The position numbers and the translations under genes were made by a program. From positions 372,001-436,000 of the forward strand of contig NZ_FTMV01000002.1 of the NCBI RefSeq assembly GCF_900156175.1: a stretch of DNA of 64,000 nt. The letters run 5' to 3'. The notes under the pieces were generated by a model. It searched no databases and was not told where the DNA came from. It saw only the letters and a program-made list of their open reading frames with translations. This DNA comes from Janthinobacterium sp. TND4EL3. Lineage in GTDB: Bacteria > Pseudomonadota > Gammaproteobacteria > Burkholderiales > Burkholderiaceae_D. Positions 35,835-44,241 of this stretch are shown here, one piece after another (within the stretch, counting starts at the first letter, position 1; each line of letters opens with the position of its first letter).

Positions 35835-35871
35835 AAAAAAAATGCCCCGCTCGCAGTCATGCGGCGGGGCA
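35835..35871 (-). terminator. Intrinsic terminator after the SWIB gene
   Basis: Read on the minus strand, TGCCCCGC and GCGGGGCA (35843-35850 and 35864-35871) pair, and the eight A residues at 35835-35842 give a T run. It lies 30 bases beyond the SWIB stop. It has no T run on the plus strand. Confidence 0.8.
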
Positions 35872-35901
35872 CTCGCTCGGTGTTGGCCGGCGCGTATCAG
35901 A

Positions 35902-36297
35902 TTATTTCAAATGATCGGAGATCAGTTTCGTCATTTCAAACATGGAGACTTGGGCTTTGCCGCCGAAAACAGCTTTCAGCTTGTCGTCCGCATTGATCAT
36001 GCGGCGGTTGGCCGGATCCTGCAGATCGAGTTTTTTGATGTAATCCCATACCTTTTTGGTCACTTCAGTGCGCGGCAATGGTGCTGCGCCAACGACGGCT
36101 GCCAGGGAGGCGGATGGCGTCATCTCTTTCATGAATGCTGCGTTTGGCTTGCGTGGTGTTGCCGGTGCTGCCGCTTTCTTCGCCGCTGCTGGTTTAGCTG
36201 CTGCTTTGGCTGCGGGTGCTGCTTTCTTGGCGGCTGCAGGCTTGGCTGCTGCTGCTTTGGCTGGCGCTGCTACTGGGGTTTTTTTGGCTGTTGCCAT
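35902..36297 (-). CDS. SWIB/MDM2 domain protein with Lys/Ala-rich histone-like N-terminus
   Basis: The 131-residue protein has two parts. Residues 1-50 are Lys/Ala/Pro repeats (AKAAAAKPAAAKKAAPAAKAA) like the tails of histone H1-type proteins. Residues 55-131 form a SWIB domain (PSASLAAVVGAAPLPRTEVTKKVWDYIKKLDLQDP in parts, then MINADDKLKAVFGGKAQVSMFEM). SWIB domains occur in eukaryotic chromatin remodellers and in Chlamydia, and a stand-alone bacterial form is common in Burkholderiales. A nucleoid role is likely from the tail but not shown. AAGGAGG precedes the ATG. Confidence 0.9.
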   Translation of the reverse strand: MATAKKTPVAAPAKAAAAKPAAAKKAAPAAKAAAKPAAAKKAAAPATPRKPNAAFMKEMTPSASLAAVVGAAPLPRTEVTKKVWDYIKKLDLQDPANRRMINADDKLKAVFGGKAQVSMFEMTKLISDHLK

Positions 36298-36608
36298 CTT
36301 CGAGCCTCCTTAACAAACACATGGGAAATTGCGCAATTAATCGCACGGCTAATATTGGTGTGGATTTACCTAGTATGCAAGTGTTTTTCACGTTTTCACG
36401 AGGAAAAAGCAGGGAAATGACAATGCTGTCGCCCGGGCGCAGCGCTTGCGGGCACAGAAGCGCATTTTTGCCCGTAAATGGCATGGTTGCTGGCTATGCG
36501 GGGAGGAGGACTGCGGAGGGAGGGAACAGTGATGCCGGACACATGAAAATGCAATCCGGCATTATTTAGAACGATGTTTTTTGACTTGAACTACGTCTCA
36601 CGCGGCGT
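36298..36608. other. Intergenic region upstream of the SWIB gene
   Basis: No gene was recognised in this 310-base stretch. Read on the minus strand, TTGCAT, 18 bases and AATATT (about 36349-36378) could be the SWIB promoter. The remaining part toward 36600 shows only scattered short palindromes. Confidence 0.35.
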
Positions 36609-36729
36609 AAAAAAGGCCTTCAAAATCACCGCGAGCGGATGGTATTTGTGGCCGAGAAGCGCAAGCGCACTCTAGTGCGCTGAGCATCGCCGGCCGCAAG
36701 GACCACCGCGCAGCGGATTTTGAAGCCTT
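36609..36729 (-). terminator. Very long imperfect hairpin directly after ffh
   Basis: The segment 36613-36729 folds on itself over nearly its whole length. AAGGCCTTCAAAATC at the left pairs with GATTTTGAAGCCTT at the right, followed inward by complementary GC-rich stretches, closing on AGCGCACT-CT-AGTGCGCT at 36664-36681. It begins three bases after the ffh stop, and on the minus strand it is followed by six T residues (36609-36614). It therefore works as a terminator for ffh, but at about 118 bases it is far longer than usual and could be a MITE-like element. Confidence 0.65.
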
Positions 36730-36732
36730 CCA

Positions 36733-38100
36733 CTACCTCATCCCAGGCATCATGCCTTTCATACTGCGCATCATCTTCATCATGCCGCCGCCCGACAATT
36801 TCTTCATCATCGTCTGCATTTGCTCGAATTGTGTCAGCATGCGGTTCACTTCCTGCACTTGCACGCCGGCGCCGGCGGCGATGCGGCGCTTGCGCGTGGC
36901 CTTGATCAGTTCAGGCTTGGCGCGTTCCTGCGGCGTCATCGAATCGATGATGCCGCACATGCGGCGCACCTGTTTATCGGCTTGATCCATGTTCTTGCCG
37001 CCCGCCGCCTGCTGGAACTGGGCCGGCAGCTTGTCCATCAGGTTGGCCATGCCGCCCATTTTCTTCATTTGCCCCAGTTGCGCCTTGAAGTCGTTCATGT
37101 CGAACTTGCCGCCGACCTTGATCTTTTGCGCCAGGTCGGCTGCCGCCTTGCTGTCGACGCCCTTGCGCGCCTCTTCCACCAGGGCGAGGATGTCGCCCAT
37201 GCCCAGGATGCGGTTGGCCATGCGGGTCGGGTCGAATGCTTCCAGGCCGTCGAGTTTTTCCGACACGCCGGCAAACTTGATCGGTTTGCCCGTGATGTGG
37301 CGCACGGACAGGGCCGCACCGCCGCGCGCGTCGCCATCGAGCTTGGTCAGCACGATACCGGTCAGCGGCAGCGCATCGTTGAAGGCCTTGGCCGTGTTGA
37401 TGGCGTCCTGGCCCAGCATGGCGTCGACGACGAACAGGGTTTCGATCGGCTTCACGGCGCCGTGGACGGCGGCGATTTCGCGCATCATCTCTTCGTCGAT
37501 ACCGAGACGACCGGCCGTATCGATGATCAGCACGTCGTGGTAATGCTTCTTCGCCCAGTCCAGCGCGGCCAGGGCGATATCGACCGGCTTGTCCGTGCTG
37601 GTGGACGGGAAGAAATCGGCGCCTACCTGGGCGGTGACCGATTGCAGCTGGGCGATCGCGGCAGGACGGTACACGTCGGCCGAAACGGTCAGTACTTTCT
37701 TCTTCTTTTCTTCCTTCAGGTACTTTGCCAGCTTGCCGACGGTGGTGGTTTTACCCACACCCTGCAGACCGGCCATCAGGATGATGGCGGGTGGCTGCTG
37801 CGCAAAGCTGATCTGCGACGCTTCCGGTCCCAGGTCGGCGCCCATCAGGGCGGCCAGCTCGCGCTGCACCACGCCAACGAGGGCCTGGCCTGGCGTCAGC
37901 GAGGAAATGACATCCTCGCCCATGGCTTTTTCTTTGACTTTGGCGATGAATTCGCGCACGGCGGGCAGGGCGACGTCGGCTTCGAGCAGCGCCAGGCGCA
38001 CTTCGCGCAGCATGTCGGCGGTGTTCGCTTCGGTCAGGCGCGCCTCGCCGCGCATGGTCTTGACGACTTTGGCAAGCCGTTGGGTGAGATTATCTAGCAT
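36733..38100 (-). CDS. ffh: Signal recognition particle protein Ffh (SRP54)
   Basis: Ffh binds signal peptides and 4.5S RNA and delivers ribosomes to FtsY. The 455-residue protein has the N domain, a GTPase domain with G1 GLQGVGKTTTVGKLAKYL, DTAGRLGIDEEMM and TKLDGDARGGAALSV, and a methionine-rich M domain (MKKMGGMANLMDKLP, MQTMMKKLSGGGMMKMMRS). Length matches the family (about 453). The usual divergent neighbour, ccsA/ypjD, is not adjacent but lies at 49269, beyond an iron-uptake block. Confidence 0.97.
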   Translation of the reverse strand: MLDNLTQRLAKVVKTMRGEARLTEANTADMLREVRLALLEADVALPAVREFIAKVKEKAMGEDVISSLTPGQALVGVVQRELAALMGADLGPEASQISFAQQPPAIILMAGLQGVGKTTTVGKLAKYLKEEKKKKVLTVSADVYRPAAIAQLQSVTAQVGADFFPSTSTDKPVDIALAALDWAKKHYHDVLIIDTAGRLGIDEEMMREIAAVHGAVKPIETLFVVDAMLGQDAINTAKAFNDALPLTGIVLTKLDGDARGGAALSVRHITGKPIKFAGVSEKLDGLEAFDPTRMANRILGMGDILALVEEARKGVDSKAAADLAQKIKVGGKFDMNDFKAQLGQMKKMGGMANLMDKLPAQFQQAAGGKNMDQADKQVRRMCGIIDSMTPQERAKPELIKATRKRRIAAGAGVQVQEVNRMLTQFEQMQTMMKKLSGGGMMKMMRSMKGMMPGMR

Positions 38101-38278
38101 GATGAACCTGCAATGAAAAGCTTGGGAGTGGGCGGCGCAAGCCGGACGATGGCCGTCATTTTACCTTATCGCGGGTGGCTGGCGGTCCTGTGCTGCAGCG
38201 CCTGGCGGTTGGCCGGCTTTTGAATTAGTTGGTATTTCTGTCAATGCCGCGATTGCATCAAAGGCATTGCGCGGTTAG

Positions 38279-38297
38279 AATGAGAATAATTCTTATT
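38279..38297 (+). promoter_or_regulatory. Probable Fur box upstream of fecI
   Basis: AATGAGAATAATTCTTATT matches the Fur consensus at about 12 of 19 positions and is embedded in the AT-rich run 38275-38305. It ends 41 bases before the fecI start, as expected for iron repression of a fecIR operon. The match is weaker than at 17382. Confidence 0.65.
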
Positions 38298-38338
38298 TAC
38301 ATTCTCGGGTGGCGCACGCCTGAGCGGAAAGGGATGCC

Positions 38339-38848
38339 ATGTCGGCCGCCGATTTTGCACAGCAACAAGACCTGCACGCACTCTACAGCAGCCATCACGG
38401 CTGGCTGCAGGGCTGGCTGCGGCATAAGCTGGGCAATGCGGGCGACGCGGCGGATCTGGCGCAAGATACCTTCATCAGCGTGCTGACGGCCGCTTCCGCG
38501 CCGCAGATCCGCGAAGCGCGGCCTTTTCTCGCCACCGTCGCGCGCCGCCTGGTGGCGCACCGCTACCGCCGGCAAGTGCTGGAAGACGCCTACCTGGAGG
38601 CGCTCGCTTGCCTGCCGCCCGAGGTGGCGCCCGCGCCTGAAGCGCGGCTGCTGGCGCTGGAAGCCTTGCAGGAGATCGACCTGGCCCTCGACGGCTTGCC
38701 GGGTCCCGTACGCACGGCGTTCTTGCTGGCGCAGCTCGAAGGCCTCAGCTATGCCGAGATCGCTGCGCGCCTGAACGTATCGGCCAGCTCGGTCAAGCAA
38801 TACCTGACGCGTGCCAACCGCCAGGTGTTTTTCTCGCTGCCGGCATGA
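38339..38848 (+). CDS. FecI-type ECF RNA polymerase sigma factor
   Basis: This 169-residue sigma factor directs transcription of iron-uptake genes when its FecR partner is activated. Region 2 (LYSSHHGWLQGWLRHKLGNAG, AQDTFISVL, AHRYRRQVLEDAYLEALA) and region 4 (PVRTAFLLAQLEGLSYAEIAARL, SASSVKQYLTRA) are clear. It is close to the sigma half of the fusion at 16041, including HHGWLQGWLR-KLG. Its stop overlaps the fecR start (ATGA). A Fur box lies upstream. Confidence 0.93.
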   Translation: MSAADFAQQQDLHALYSSHHGWLQGWLRHKLGNAGDAADLAQDTFISVLTAASAPQIREARPFLATVARRLVAHRYRRQVLEDAYLEALACLPPEVAPAPEARLLALEALQEIDLALDGLPGPVRTAFLLAQLEGLSYAEIAARLNVSASSVKQYLTRANRQVFFSLPA

Positions 38849-39837
38849 GCAAGTTGGCAGCATCGGCGGAACCGCCAGCCATCCGCGAGGACGTGCAGCA
38901 GCAGGCGGCCGAGTGGCTGACCGTACTGATGTCGAGCGAGGTCAGCGAAGCGCAGCAGGCTGCCTGGCAGCGCTGGCGCGCCGCCGACCCGGAACATGAA
39001 CGGGCCTGGCGGCATATCGAAGCGGTGTCGCGGCGCTTCAACGGCTTGCATCGCAGCGCGGCCGCGCAGGCGCTGGCCGGCACGCAGCGCAAAGCCGTCA
39101 ACGGCAAGCGGCGCCAGGTGCTGGCGTGGCTGGGCGTGGCGGCCGGCGGCGGTTTGCTGGCCGCGCAGACGGGCGCCTGGGATGCAGTCCGCACCGTGCG
39201 CGCCGACTACCGCACGGCCACGGGCGAGCGGCGCGAGGTGATATTGGACGATGGCAGCGTGCTCAGCCTGAATACGGGATCGGCCGTCAACGTGCGTTTC
39301 GACGCCAGCCGCCGCCTGATCGAGCTGCTGGCCGGCGAAATCCTCGTCACCAGCGGCCACGGCGCCGGCAGCGCCGCGCCGTTGGAAGTGGCCACGCGCG
39401 AAGGCGTGGTGCGCGCGCTGGGCACGCGCTTTGCCGTGCGCCAGCACGATGGCACCAGCACGGTGGACGTGTTGGAAAGCGCCGTTGAAATCAGCCCCCG
39501 CGACGGCGAAGGCGAGCCAATGCGGCTGGCGGCCGGGCGTGGCGTGGCGTTTTCGCGCCACGCGCCCGGCGCGCCGCACGCCATCGATGCGTCCGCCGAC
39601 GGCTGGTCGCGCGGGCAGCTGATCGTCGACGACGTGACCCTGGGCGATTTCCTGGCCGACCTGGCCCGTTATCGCCCCGGCGTGATTCATTGTGCGCCGG
39701 AGGTCGCCCGGTTGCGCCTGTCGGGTGTATTCCCGCTGGACGACACGCAGCGTATCTTGAACATGCTGCCCAACTCGCTGCCGGTGCAGGTACGCAGCCG
39801 CACGCGCTATTGGGTCAGCGTCGAACCGGCGTCATAG
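38845..39837 (+). CDS. FecR-type transmembrane anti-sigma/sigma regulator
   Basis: The 330-residue protein relays receptor occupancy to FecI. The N-terminal cytoplasmic DUF4880 domain (about 18-65: QQQAAEWLTVLMSSEVSEAQ, WQRWRAADPEHERAWRHIEAV) is intact, unlike in the fusion at 16041. A membrane helix (about 91-107), FecR domain (EVILDDGSVLSLNTGSAVNV) and C-terminal DUF4974-like part follow. Gly193-Thr194 in ALGTRFAVRQ matches the known autocleavage dipeptide of these regulators. It is coupled to fecI by an ATGA overlap. Confidence 0.92.
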   Translation: MSKLAASAEPPAIREDVQQQAAEWLTVLMSSEVSEAQQAAWQRWRAADPEHERAWRHIEAVSRRFNGLHRSAAAQALAGTQRKAVNGKRRQVLAWLGVAAGGGLLAAQTGAWDAVRTVRADYRTATGERREVILDDGSVLSLNTGSAVNVRFDASRRLIELLAGEILVTSGHGAGSAAPLEVATREGVVRALGTRFAVRQHDGTSTVDVLESAVEISPRDGEGEPMRLAAGRGVAFSRHAPGAPHAIDASADGWSRGQLIVDDVTLGDFLADLARYRPGVIHCAPEVARLRLSGVFPLDDTQRILNMLPNSLPVQVRSRTRYWVSVEPAS

Positions 39838-39847
39838 CACGCCGCGC

Positions 39848-39857
39848 AAAAATATTT
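39848..39857 (+). promoter_or_regulatory. Candidate ECF-sigma promoter element before the second receptor
   Basis: AAAAATATTT starts 10 bases after the fecR stop and is followed by GCTGCCCGTTTTT. The same ten bases precede the STN receptor at 16032 on the other strand. It is a candidate -35 region for the FecI encoded just upstream. Confidence 0.35.
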
Positions 39858-39888
39858 AGCCATTCGGCTGCCCGTTTTTCGTTTTCGC

Positions 39889-39918
39889 GGCACCTACAGA
39901 AGTAGGCGCCTGTTTTTT
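39889..39918 (+). terminator. Terminator or attenuator between fecR and the receptor gene
   Basis: GGCACCTAC (39889-39897) pairs with GTAGGCGCC (39902-39910) with one mismatch and an AGAA loop, followed by TG and six T residues. It ends 35 bases before the receptor start, so it may separate fecIR from the receptor or tune read-through. Confidence 0.7.
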
Positions 39919-39953
39919 ACCGTCTGATGACGCCATTACTATCAGGAACTTTC

Positions 39954-42155
39954 ATGTCGCACGCTTTGCCTTTTGTCAGTTTGCCATCGTCTCACTCCTC
40001 ACTGCGTCCGCTGGCGCAAGCCGCCGCGGCCCTGTGTCTGGCCGCCAGCCTGCCGGCGCTGGCGCAGCAGGCCGCGCCTGCCATCCCTGCTGCCGAGCAG
40101 ACCATGCTCGGCGTCTCCGTCACGGCGGGGCGCGATGCGACGACGGAAGGCAGCGGCTCCTACACGACGGGCGTGAGCAACACGGCAACCAAGCTGAACC
40201 TGTCGCTGCGCGAAACGCCGCAGTCGGTCAGCGTGCTGACGCGCCAGCAGATCGACGACCTGGGCATCACGACCCTGGACGACGCCGTGCAGTCGATCAC
40301 GGGTCTGGTCATGCAAAAGGGCAACTTTACGGGCGATTCGGGCAGTTTCAGCGCACGGGGCTTTCCAGTCGACAACATCCTGCTCGACGGCTTGCCCACC
40401 AGCCTCGGTGCGAACAATACTTTCAATGGCGACAATGACGACCTGGCCATCTACGACCGCATCGAGGTGGTGCGCGGCGCCACGGGTTTGACCACGGGCA
40501 GCGGCACGCCCAGCGCGGCCATCAACCTGGTGCGCAAGCGCCCGACGGCCACGCCGCAGGCGTCGTTCTCGGCCAGCGTGGGCAGCTGGAGCAACTACCG
40601 CCTGGAAGCCGACGCGGCCAACGCGCTCAATGAAGCGAAGACCCTGCGCGGACGCATGGTCGTCACGGTGCAGGACAAGAAGGATTTTGTCGACGTCCTG
40701 CATGGCCGCAATCACCAGCTGTACGGCGTCATCGAGGCCGACCTGCGTCCCGATACGACCTTGACCGTGGGCGCCCACTACCGCAAGACGGACAACGACG
40801 GCGTGACGACGGGCGTGGTCACGGCGGCCGATGGCACTTTCCTGAACTTGCCCCGCTCGACCTACCTGGGCAGCGATTTCGATGAATGGCGCCAGACGGA
40901 CAAGACCATTTTCGCCGAACTGGAGCACCGCTTCGCCAACGGCTGGAAGGCCAAGCTGGCGGCCACGCGCAAGACGCCCGAGATCGACACCACGTTTTCC
41001 GGCATCAACCGCCGCGGCGACACCCTGCGCTTCAATTCGCAAAGCTACCGCGCCGAACTGGCCAATACCAGCTACGACGCGTATGCGAGCGGCAGCTACG
41101 GCCTGTTCGGCCGCGAGCACGAGCTGACCGTCGGCGCCAGCCACCGCCGTTCGTCGAAGAACAGCTATGGCGGCTGGGCGCCGTACAGCTGGGGCGCAAA
41201 CGCGCCCGTGCTCGACCCGTTCCACTGGGATGCGGGCAGCGTGGCGCCCCCCGTCATCAACTACGCGCAGTGGCGCACGGCCAGCATCACCGAGCAAAGC
41301 GGCGTGTATGCAGGGACGCGCCTGCGCCTGGCCGACCCGCTGTCGCTGGTGCTGGGCGGGCGCGTGAGCTGGTACAAGGACGATGCCGGCTACTCGGTGG
41401 CGCGCGAATTCACGCCCTACGCCGGTGTCGTGTATGACCTCGACAAGCAGCATTCCGTGTACGCCAGCTGGACCGAGATCTTCCAGCCGCAGGCGTCCAC
41501 CGACGCCAATGCGCAGCCCCTGAAGCCGATCAGCGGCACCAACTATGAAGCGGGCGTAAAGGGAGAATACTTCGGCGGCGCCCTCAATGCCAGCGCGGCC
41601 GTGTTCCAGATCCGCCAGCAGAACCGAGGCGTGGACGACCTGGCCGGCCCGTATCCCTGCCCCGGCAGCACCTGGGGCTATTGTCAGCGCGCGTTGGGCG
41701 AAGTGCGCAGCGAAGGCGTGGAGCTGGACGTGGCGGGCGCGCTGACGCCCGACTGGCAGCTGTCGGCCGGTTTTACCTATGTGAAGGCGCAATTCACGCG
41801 CGACAGCGATCCGGCCAATATCGGCAAGGATTTCAACAGCCGCTATCCGCGCCAGCAGCTCAAGCTGGCCACCAGCTACCGCCTGTCTGGCGCGGCGCAG
41901 GGCTGGCGCGTCGGCGCGTCGGTGTACGGGCAGGGCGCGACCGAGTCGAGCGACGGCACCTACCATCTGCGCCAGGGCCGCTATGCGATCGTGGGCCTGA
42001 ACGCGGCCTGGCAGATCGACAGCCGCGCCGAGCTGCGCCTGAACGTCAACAATGCGCTCGACAAGCACTATTACCAGAGCATTTATTCCGATGTCTTCGG
42101 CAACCTGGTAGGCGCGCCGCGCAATGTGATGCTGACTTTGAACTACAAACTGTAA
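39954..42155 (+). CDS. TonB-dependent siderophore receptor without STN domain
   Basis: The 733-residue outer-membrane receptor has a long signal peptide (cut near LPALAQQA), a plug (LSLRETPQSVSVLTRQQIDD, YDRIEVVRGATGLTTGSGTPSAAINLVRKRP) and a barrel ending NVMLTLNYKL. It resembles FhuE/FpvA-type ferric siderophore receptors. No STN domain is visible: the mature protein goes straight into the plug region, so direct signalling to the adjacent FecR is not expected. The ATG at 39954 follows CAGGAA; an in-frame ATG at 39927 lacks a site. PepSY-type genes follow. Confidence 0.9.
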   Translation: MSHALPFVSLPSSHSSLRPLAQAAAALCLAASLPALAQQAAPAIPAAEQTMLGVSVTAGRDATTEGSGSYTTGVSNTATKLNLSLRETPQSVSVLTRQQIDDLGITTLDDAVQSITGLVMQKGNFTGDSGSFSARGFPVDNILLDGLPTSLGANNTFNGDNDDLAIYDRIEVVRGATGLTTGSGTPSAAINLVRKRPTATPQASFSASVGSWSNYRLEADAANALNEAKTLRGRMVVTVQDKKDFVDVLHGRNHQLYGVIEADLRPDTTLTVGAHYRKTDNDGVTTGVVTAADGTFLNLPRSTYLGSDFDEWRQTDKTIFAELEHRFANGWKAKLAATRKTPEIDTTFSGINRRGDTLRFNSQSYRAELANTSYDAYASGSYGLFGREHELTVGASHRRSSKNSYGGWAPYSWGANAPVLDPFHWDAGSVAPPVINYAQWRTASITEQSGVYAGTRLRLADPLSLVLGGRVSWYKDDAGYSVAREFTPYAGVVYDLDKQHSVYASWTEIFQPQASTDANAQPLKPISGTNYEAGVKGEYFGGALNASAAVFQIRQQNRGVDDLAGPYPCPGSTWGYCQRALGEVRSEGVELDVAGALTPDWQLSAGFTYVKAQFTRDSDPANIGKDFNSRYPRQQLKLATSYRLSGAAQGWRVGASVYGQGATESSDGTYHLRQGRYAIVGLNAAWQIDSRAELRLNVNNALDKHYYQSIYSDVFGNLVGAPRNVMLTLNYKL

Positions 42156-42265
42156 ACAATCACTTTTGAATGACCTATCTTGATGAAGGATGCATGGCTT
42201 ATGGATGTGCAGTTGAATCTGGCCCGCGGCAGCGCGGGCCAGCGTATGCCACGGGGAGTGTCGCG

Positions 42266-42547
42266 ATGATGAAGTCGGCCAACATGATGTTGTTTTCGCG
42301 CGTGCTTGCCGCCGTCTTTGGCGGCTATGCCCTGACGTCCGGCGTGGCCGTGCTGCTGGCTGCCGTGCTGCCGCTGTCGCGCCCCGAAGCCGTGCTGACG
42401 GCGACCCTGAGCGCCTTTGTCGTCTACACCTGCGCCGTGATCTGGGTCTTTGCCGTGCAAGACCTGCGCCGCGCCTGGCTCGGCATGCTGCTGCCGGCCA
42501 TCGCCTGCGGTGGCATCGGCCTGCTGCTGTCGCGGGGTGCCGCATGA
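42266..42547 (+). CDS. DUF3649 small membrane protein
   Basis: The 93-residue product (MMKSANMMLFSRVLAAVFGGYAL...) has three hydrophobic segments and the pattern LAAVFGGYALTSGVAVLLAAVLPLSRPEA, matching DUF3649. Such proteins occur between TonB receptors and PepSY proteins in iron-uptake loci. GGGGAG precedes the paired ATGs; the longer frame from 42170 lacks support. Its stop overlaps the PepSY start (ATGA). An accessory role in ferric-siderophore reduction is inferred from neighbours. Confidence 0.82.
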   Translation: MMKSANMMLFSRVLAAVFGGYALTSGVAVLLAAVLPLSRPEAVLTATLSAFVVYTCAVIWVFAVQDLRRAWLGMLLPAIACGGIGLLLSRGAA

Positions 42548-44241
42548 ACGCCGTCAAGGTAGACAAAGTGGTGAAAACGCCGCAGCAGGGCGGCCTGCGC
42601 CAGGCCATGGCCTGGCTGCATACGTGGAGCGGCCTGTGGATTTCCTGGCTGCTGTTCGCCATCTTCCTGACCGGCACCCTGGCCGTCTTCGACGACCCGA
42701 TCGGCCACTGGATGACGCCCGAACACGCGCTGGAAGAGGCGGCGCATGCGAACGATCCGCCGCTGCCGAAGGTCACGGACCGTGGCCACCGCCTGGAGCT
42801 GGCGCTCGACTTCATGGCGAAGGAACACCCGAAGGCGGACATGTGGGAAATCTGGCCCGTGCAGCGCCCCGGCCACGGCCTGTCCGCCTACTGGTTCCAG
42901 CCCAGCGGCGGCTATGGCTCGGCGGAGCTCGATCCGCTGACGGGCGCCGTCATCGAACATGCGCGCGAGGCAACGGAACGGGAAACCATCGGCGGCCACC
43001 ATTTCGTCGATTTCCACTACGAGCTGCACGCGGGCCGTATCGGCGTGTGGATCGTCGGCATCACCACCATGATCATGCTGGTGGCGCTGGTGAGCGGCGT
43101 CATCACGCACAAGCGCATCTTCAAGGATTTCTTCACCTTCCGCCCCGCCAAGGGCCAGCGTTCGTGGCTGGACGCGCACAACGCGGTGGCCGTGCTGACC
43201 TTGCCGTTCCAGTTCATGATCGCCTACACGGGCCTGGCATTCTTCAGCGATGACTATGTGCCGGCCCCCGTGGCGGCGCAATACGGCATGGACAATCCCA
43301 AGAAGGCCTTTTTGAGCGACTGGAACGATGCGGGCAAACCCGTGAAGACGGGCCAGCCGCTGGCCATTCCCGCGCTGGAAGCGTTCGCGCTGCGCGCCGA
43401 GCAGTCCATCGGCCAGGAAATCCGCGCCGTGGTGCTGGACAATCCGAACGACGCCTCCATGCGCGTGTGCATGTACGGTTGGAATGAAGAGACGGACACG
43501 ATGGAGCGCCTCAGCGCCAACACGGGCAGGGCCTGTTATGCGTTGGCCACGGGCGAGCAGACCGCCTTGCGCCTGCCCGGCGCGTCCGACACGGGCGGCG
43601 CGGGCCTGACGCGCTCCGTCATGTCAAATCTGCACATGGTCGGCTTTGGCGGCACGCCCATGCGCTGGCTGTACTTCTTCTGCGGCCTGGCCGGCACGGC
43701 CATGATGGGCACGGGCGCGATCATGTTCATGGTCAAGCGCCGCCAGAAGTCGGGCGGCGAGTTCGGCGCCTACACGCAGCGCGTCTACCGGGCCATCGAA
43801 TGCCTGAACGTGGCGGCGATTGCCGGCCTGTCCATCGCCTGCGCGGGTTTCCTGTGGGCGAACCGTTTGATCCCCGTCGGCCTCGAGCACCGCGCCGGCT
43901 GGGAAGTGCGCGCCTTCTTTGGCGTGTGGTTTTTGATGCTAGTGCACGCCTGCCTGCGCGGCGAAAAACGCGCCTGGATCGAGCAACTGGGCTTGCTGGC
44001 CGCCCTATGCCTGCTGCTGCCCGTGCTCAATGTCCTGAGCACGGGCGACAACCTGGCGGCGCAAATCGCGCGTGGCGACTGGGAAAGCGCGGGCGTGGAA
44101 CTGGTCAGCATGGCCTTCGGCCTGCTGGCCGGCTGGGGCGCGTGGAAAGTCCACAAGCGCAAGGAAAAACCGCTCAAGAAGGCGGTAGCCAAGGAAGCAC
44201 CGTCGGCCAGCCTGCGAGTCAATACGGAAGGACAGTCATGA
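42544..44241 (+). CDS. PepSY-associated transmembrane protein (probable ferric-siderophore reductase)
   Basis: The 565-residue inner-membrane protein starts with WLHTWSGLWISWLLFAIFLTGTLAVFDD, typical of PepSY_TM proteins. It has further helices at about 180-205, 365-395 and 420-520, with large periplasmic loops (residues 55-170 and 215-360). Histidines near the helices (WLHTWSG, HHFVDFHYELH, LHMVGFGG) could bind haem. Homologues such as FoxB and P. aeruginosa FpvG take part in periplasmic iron release from siderophores by reduction. Here it is coupled to DUF3649 and DUF3325 by ATGA overlaps. Confidence 0.87.
   Translation: MNAVKVDKVVKTPQQGGLRQAMAWLHTWSGLWISWLLFAIFLTGTLAVFDDPIGHWMTPEHALEEAAHANDPPLPKVTDRGHRLELALDFMAKEHPKADMWEIWPVQRPGHGLSAYWFQPSGGYGSAELDPLTGAVIEHAREATERETIGGHHFVDFHYELHAGRIGVWIVGITTMIMLVALVSGVITHKRIFKDFFTFRPAKGQRSWLDAHNAVAVLTLPFQFMIAYTGLAFFSDDYVPAPVAAQYGMDNPKKAFLSDWNDAGKPVKTGQPLAIPALEAFALRAEQSIGQEIRAVVLDNPNDASMRVCMYGWNEETDTMERLSANTGRACYALATGEQTALRLPGASDTGGAGLTRSVMSNLHMVGFGGTPMRWLYFFCGLAGTAMMGTGAIMFMVKRRQKSGGEFGAYTQRVYRAIECLNVAAIAGLSIACAGFLWANRLIPVGLEHRAGWEVRAFFGVWFLMLVHACLRGEKRAWIEQLGLLAALCLLLPVLNVLSTGDNLAAQIARGDWESAGVELVSMAFGLLAGWGAWKVHKRKEKPLKKAVAKEAPSASLRVNTEGQS

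Noticed and set aside
42170-42265. Longer N-terminus for the DUF3649 protein
   Set aside because: The extra 32 residues are hydrophilic and unlike the family, and the paired ATGs at 42266 and 42269 follow a good ribosome binding site.
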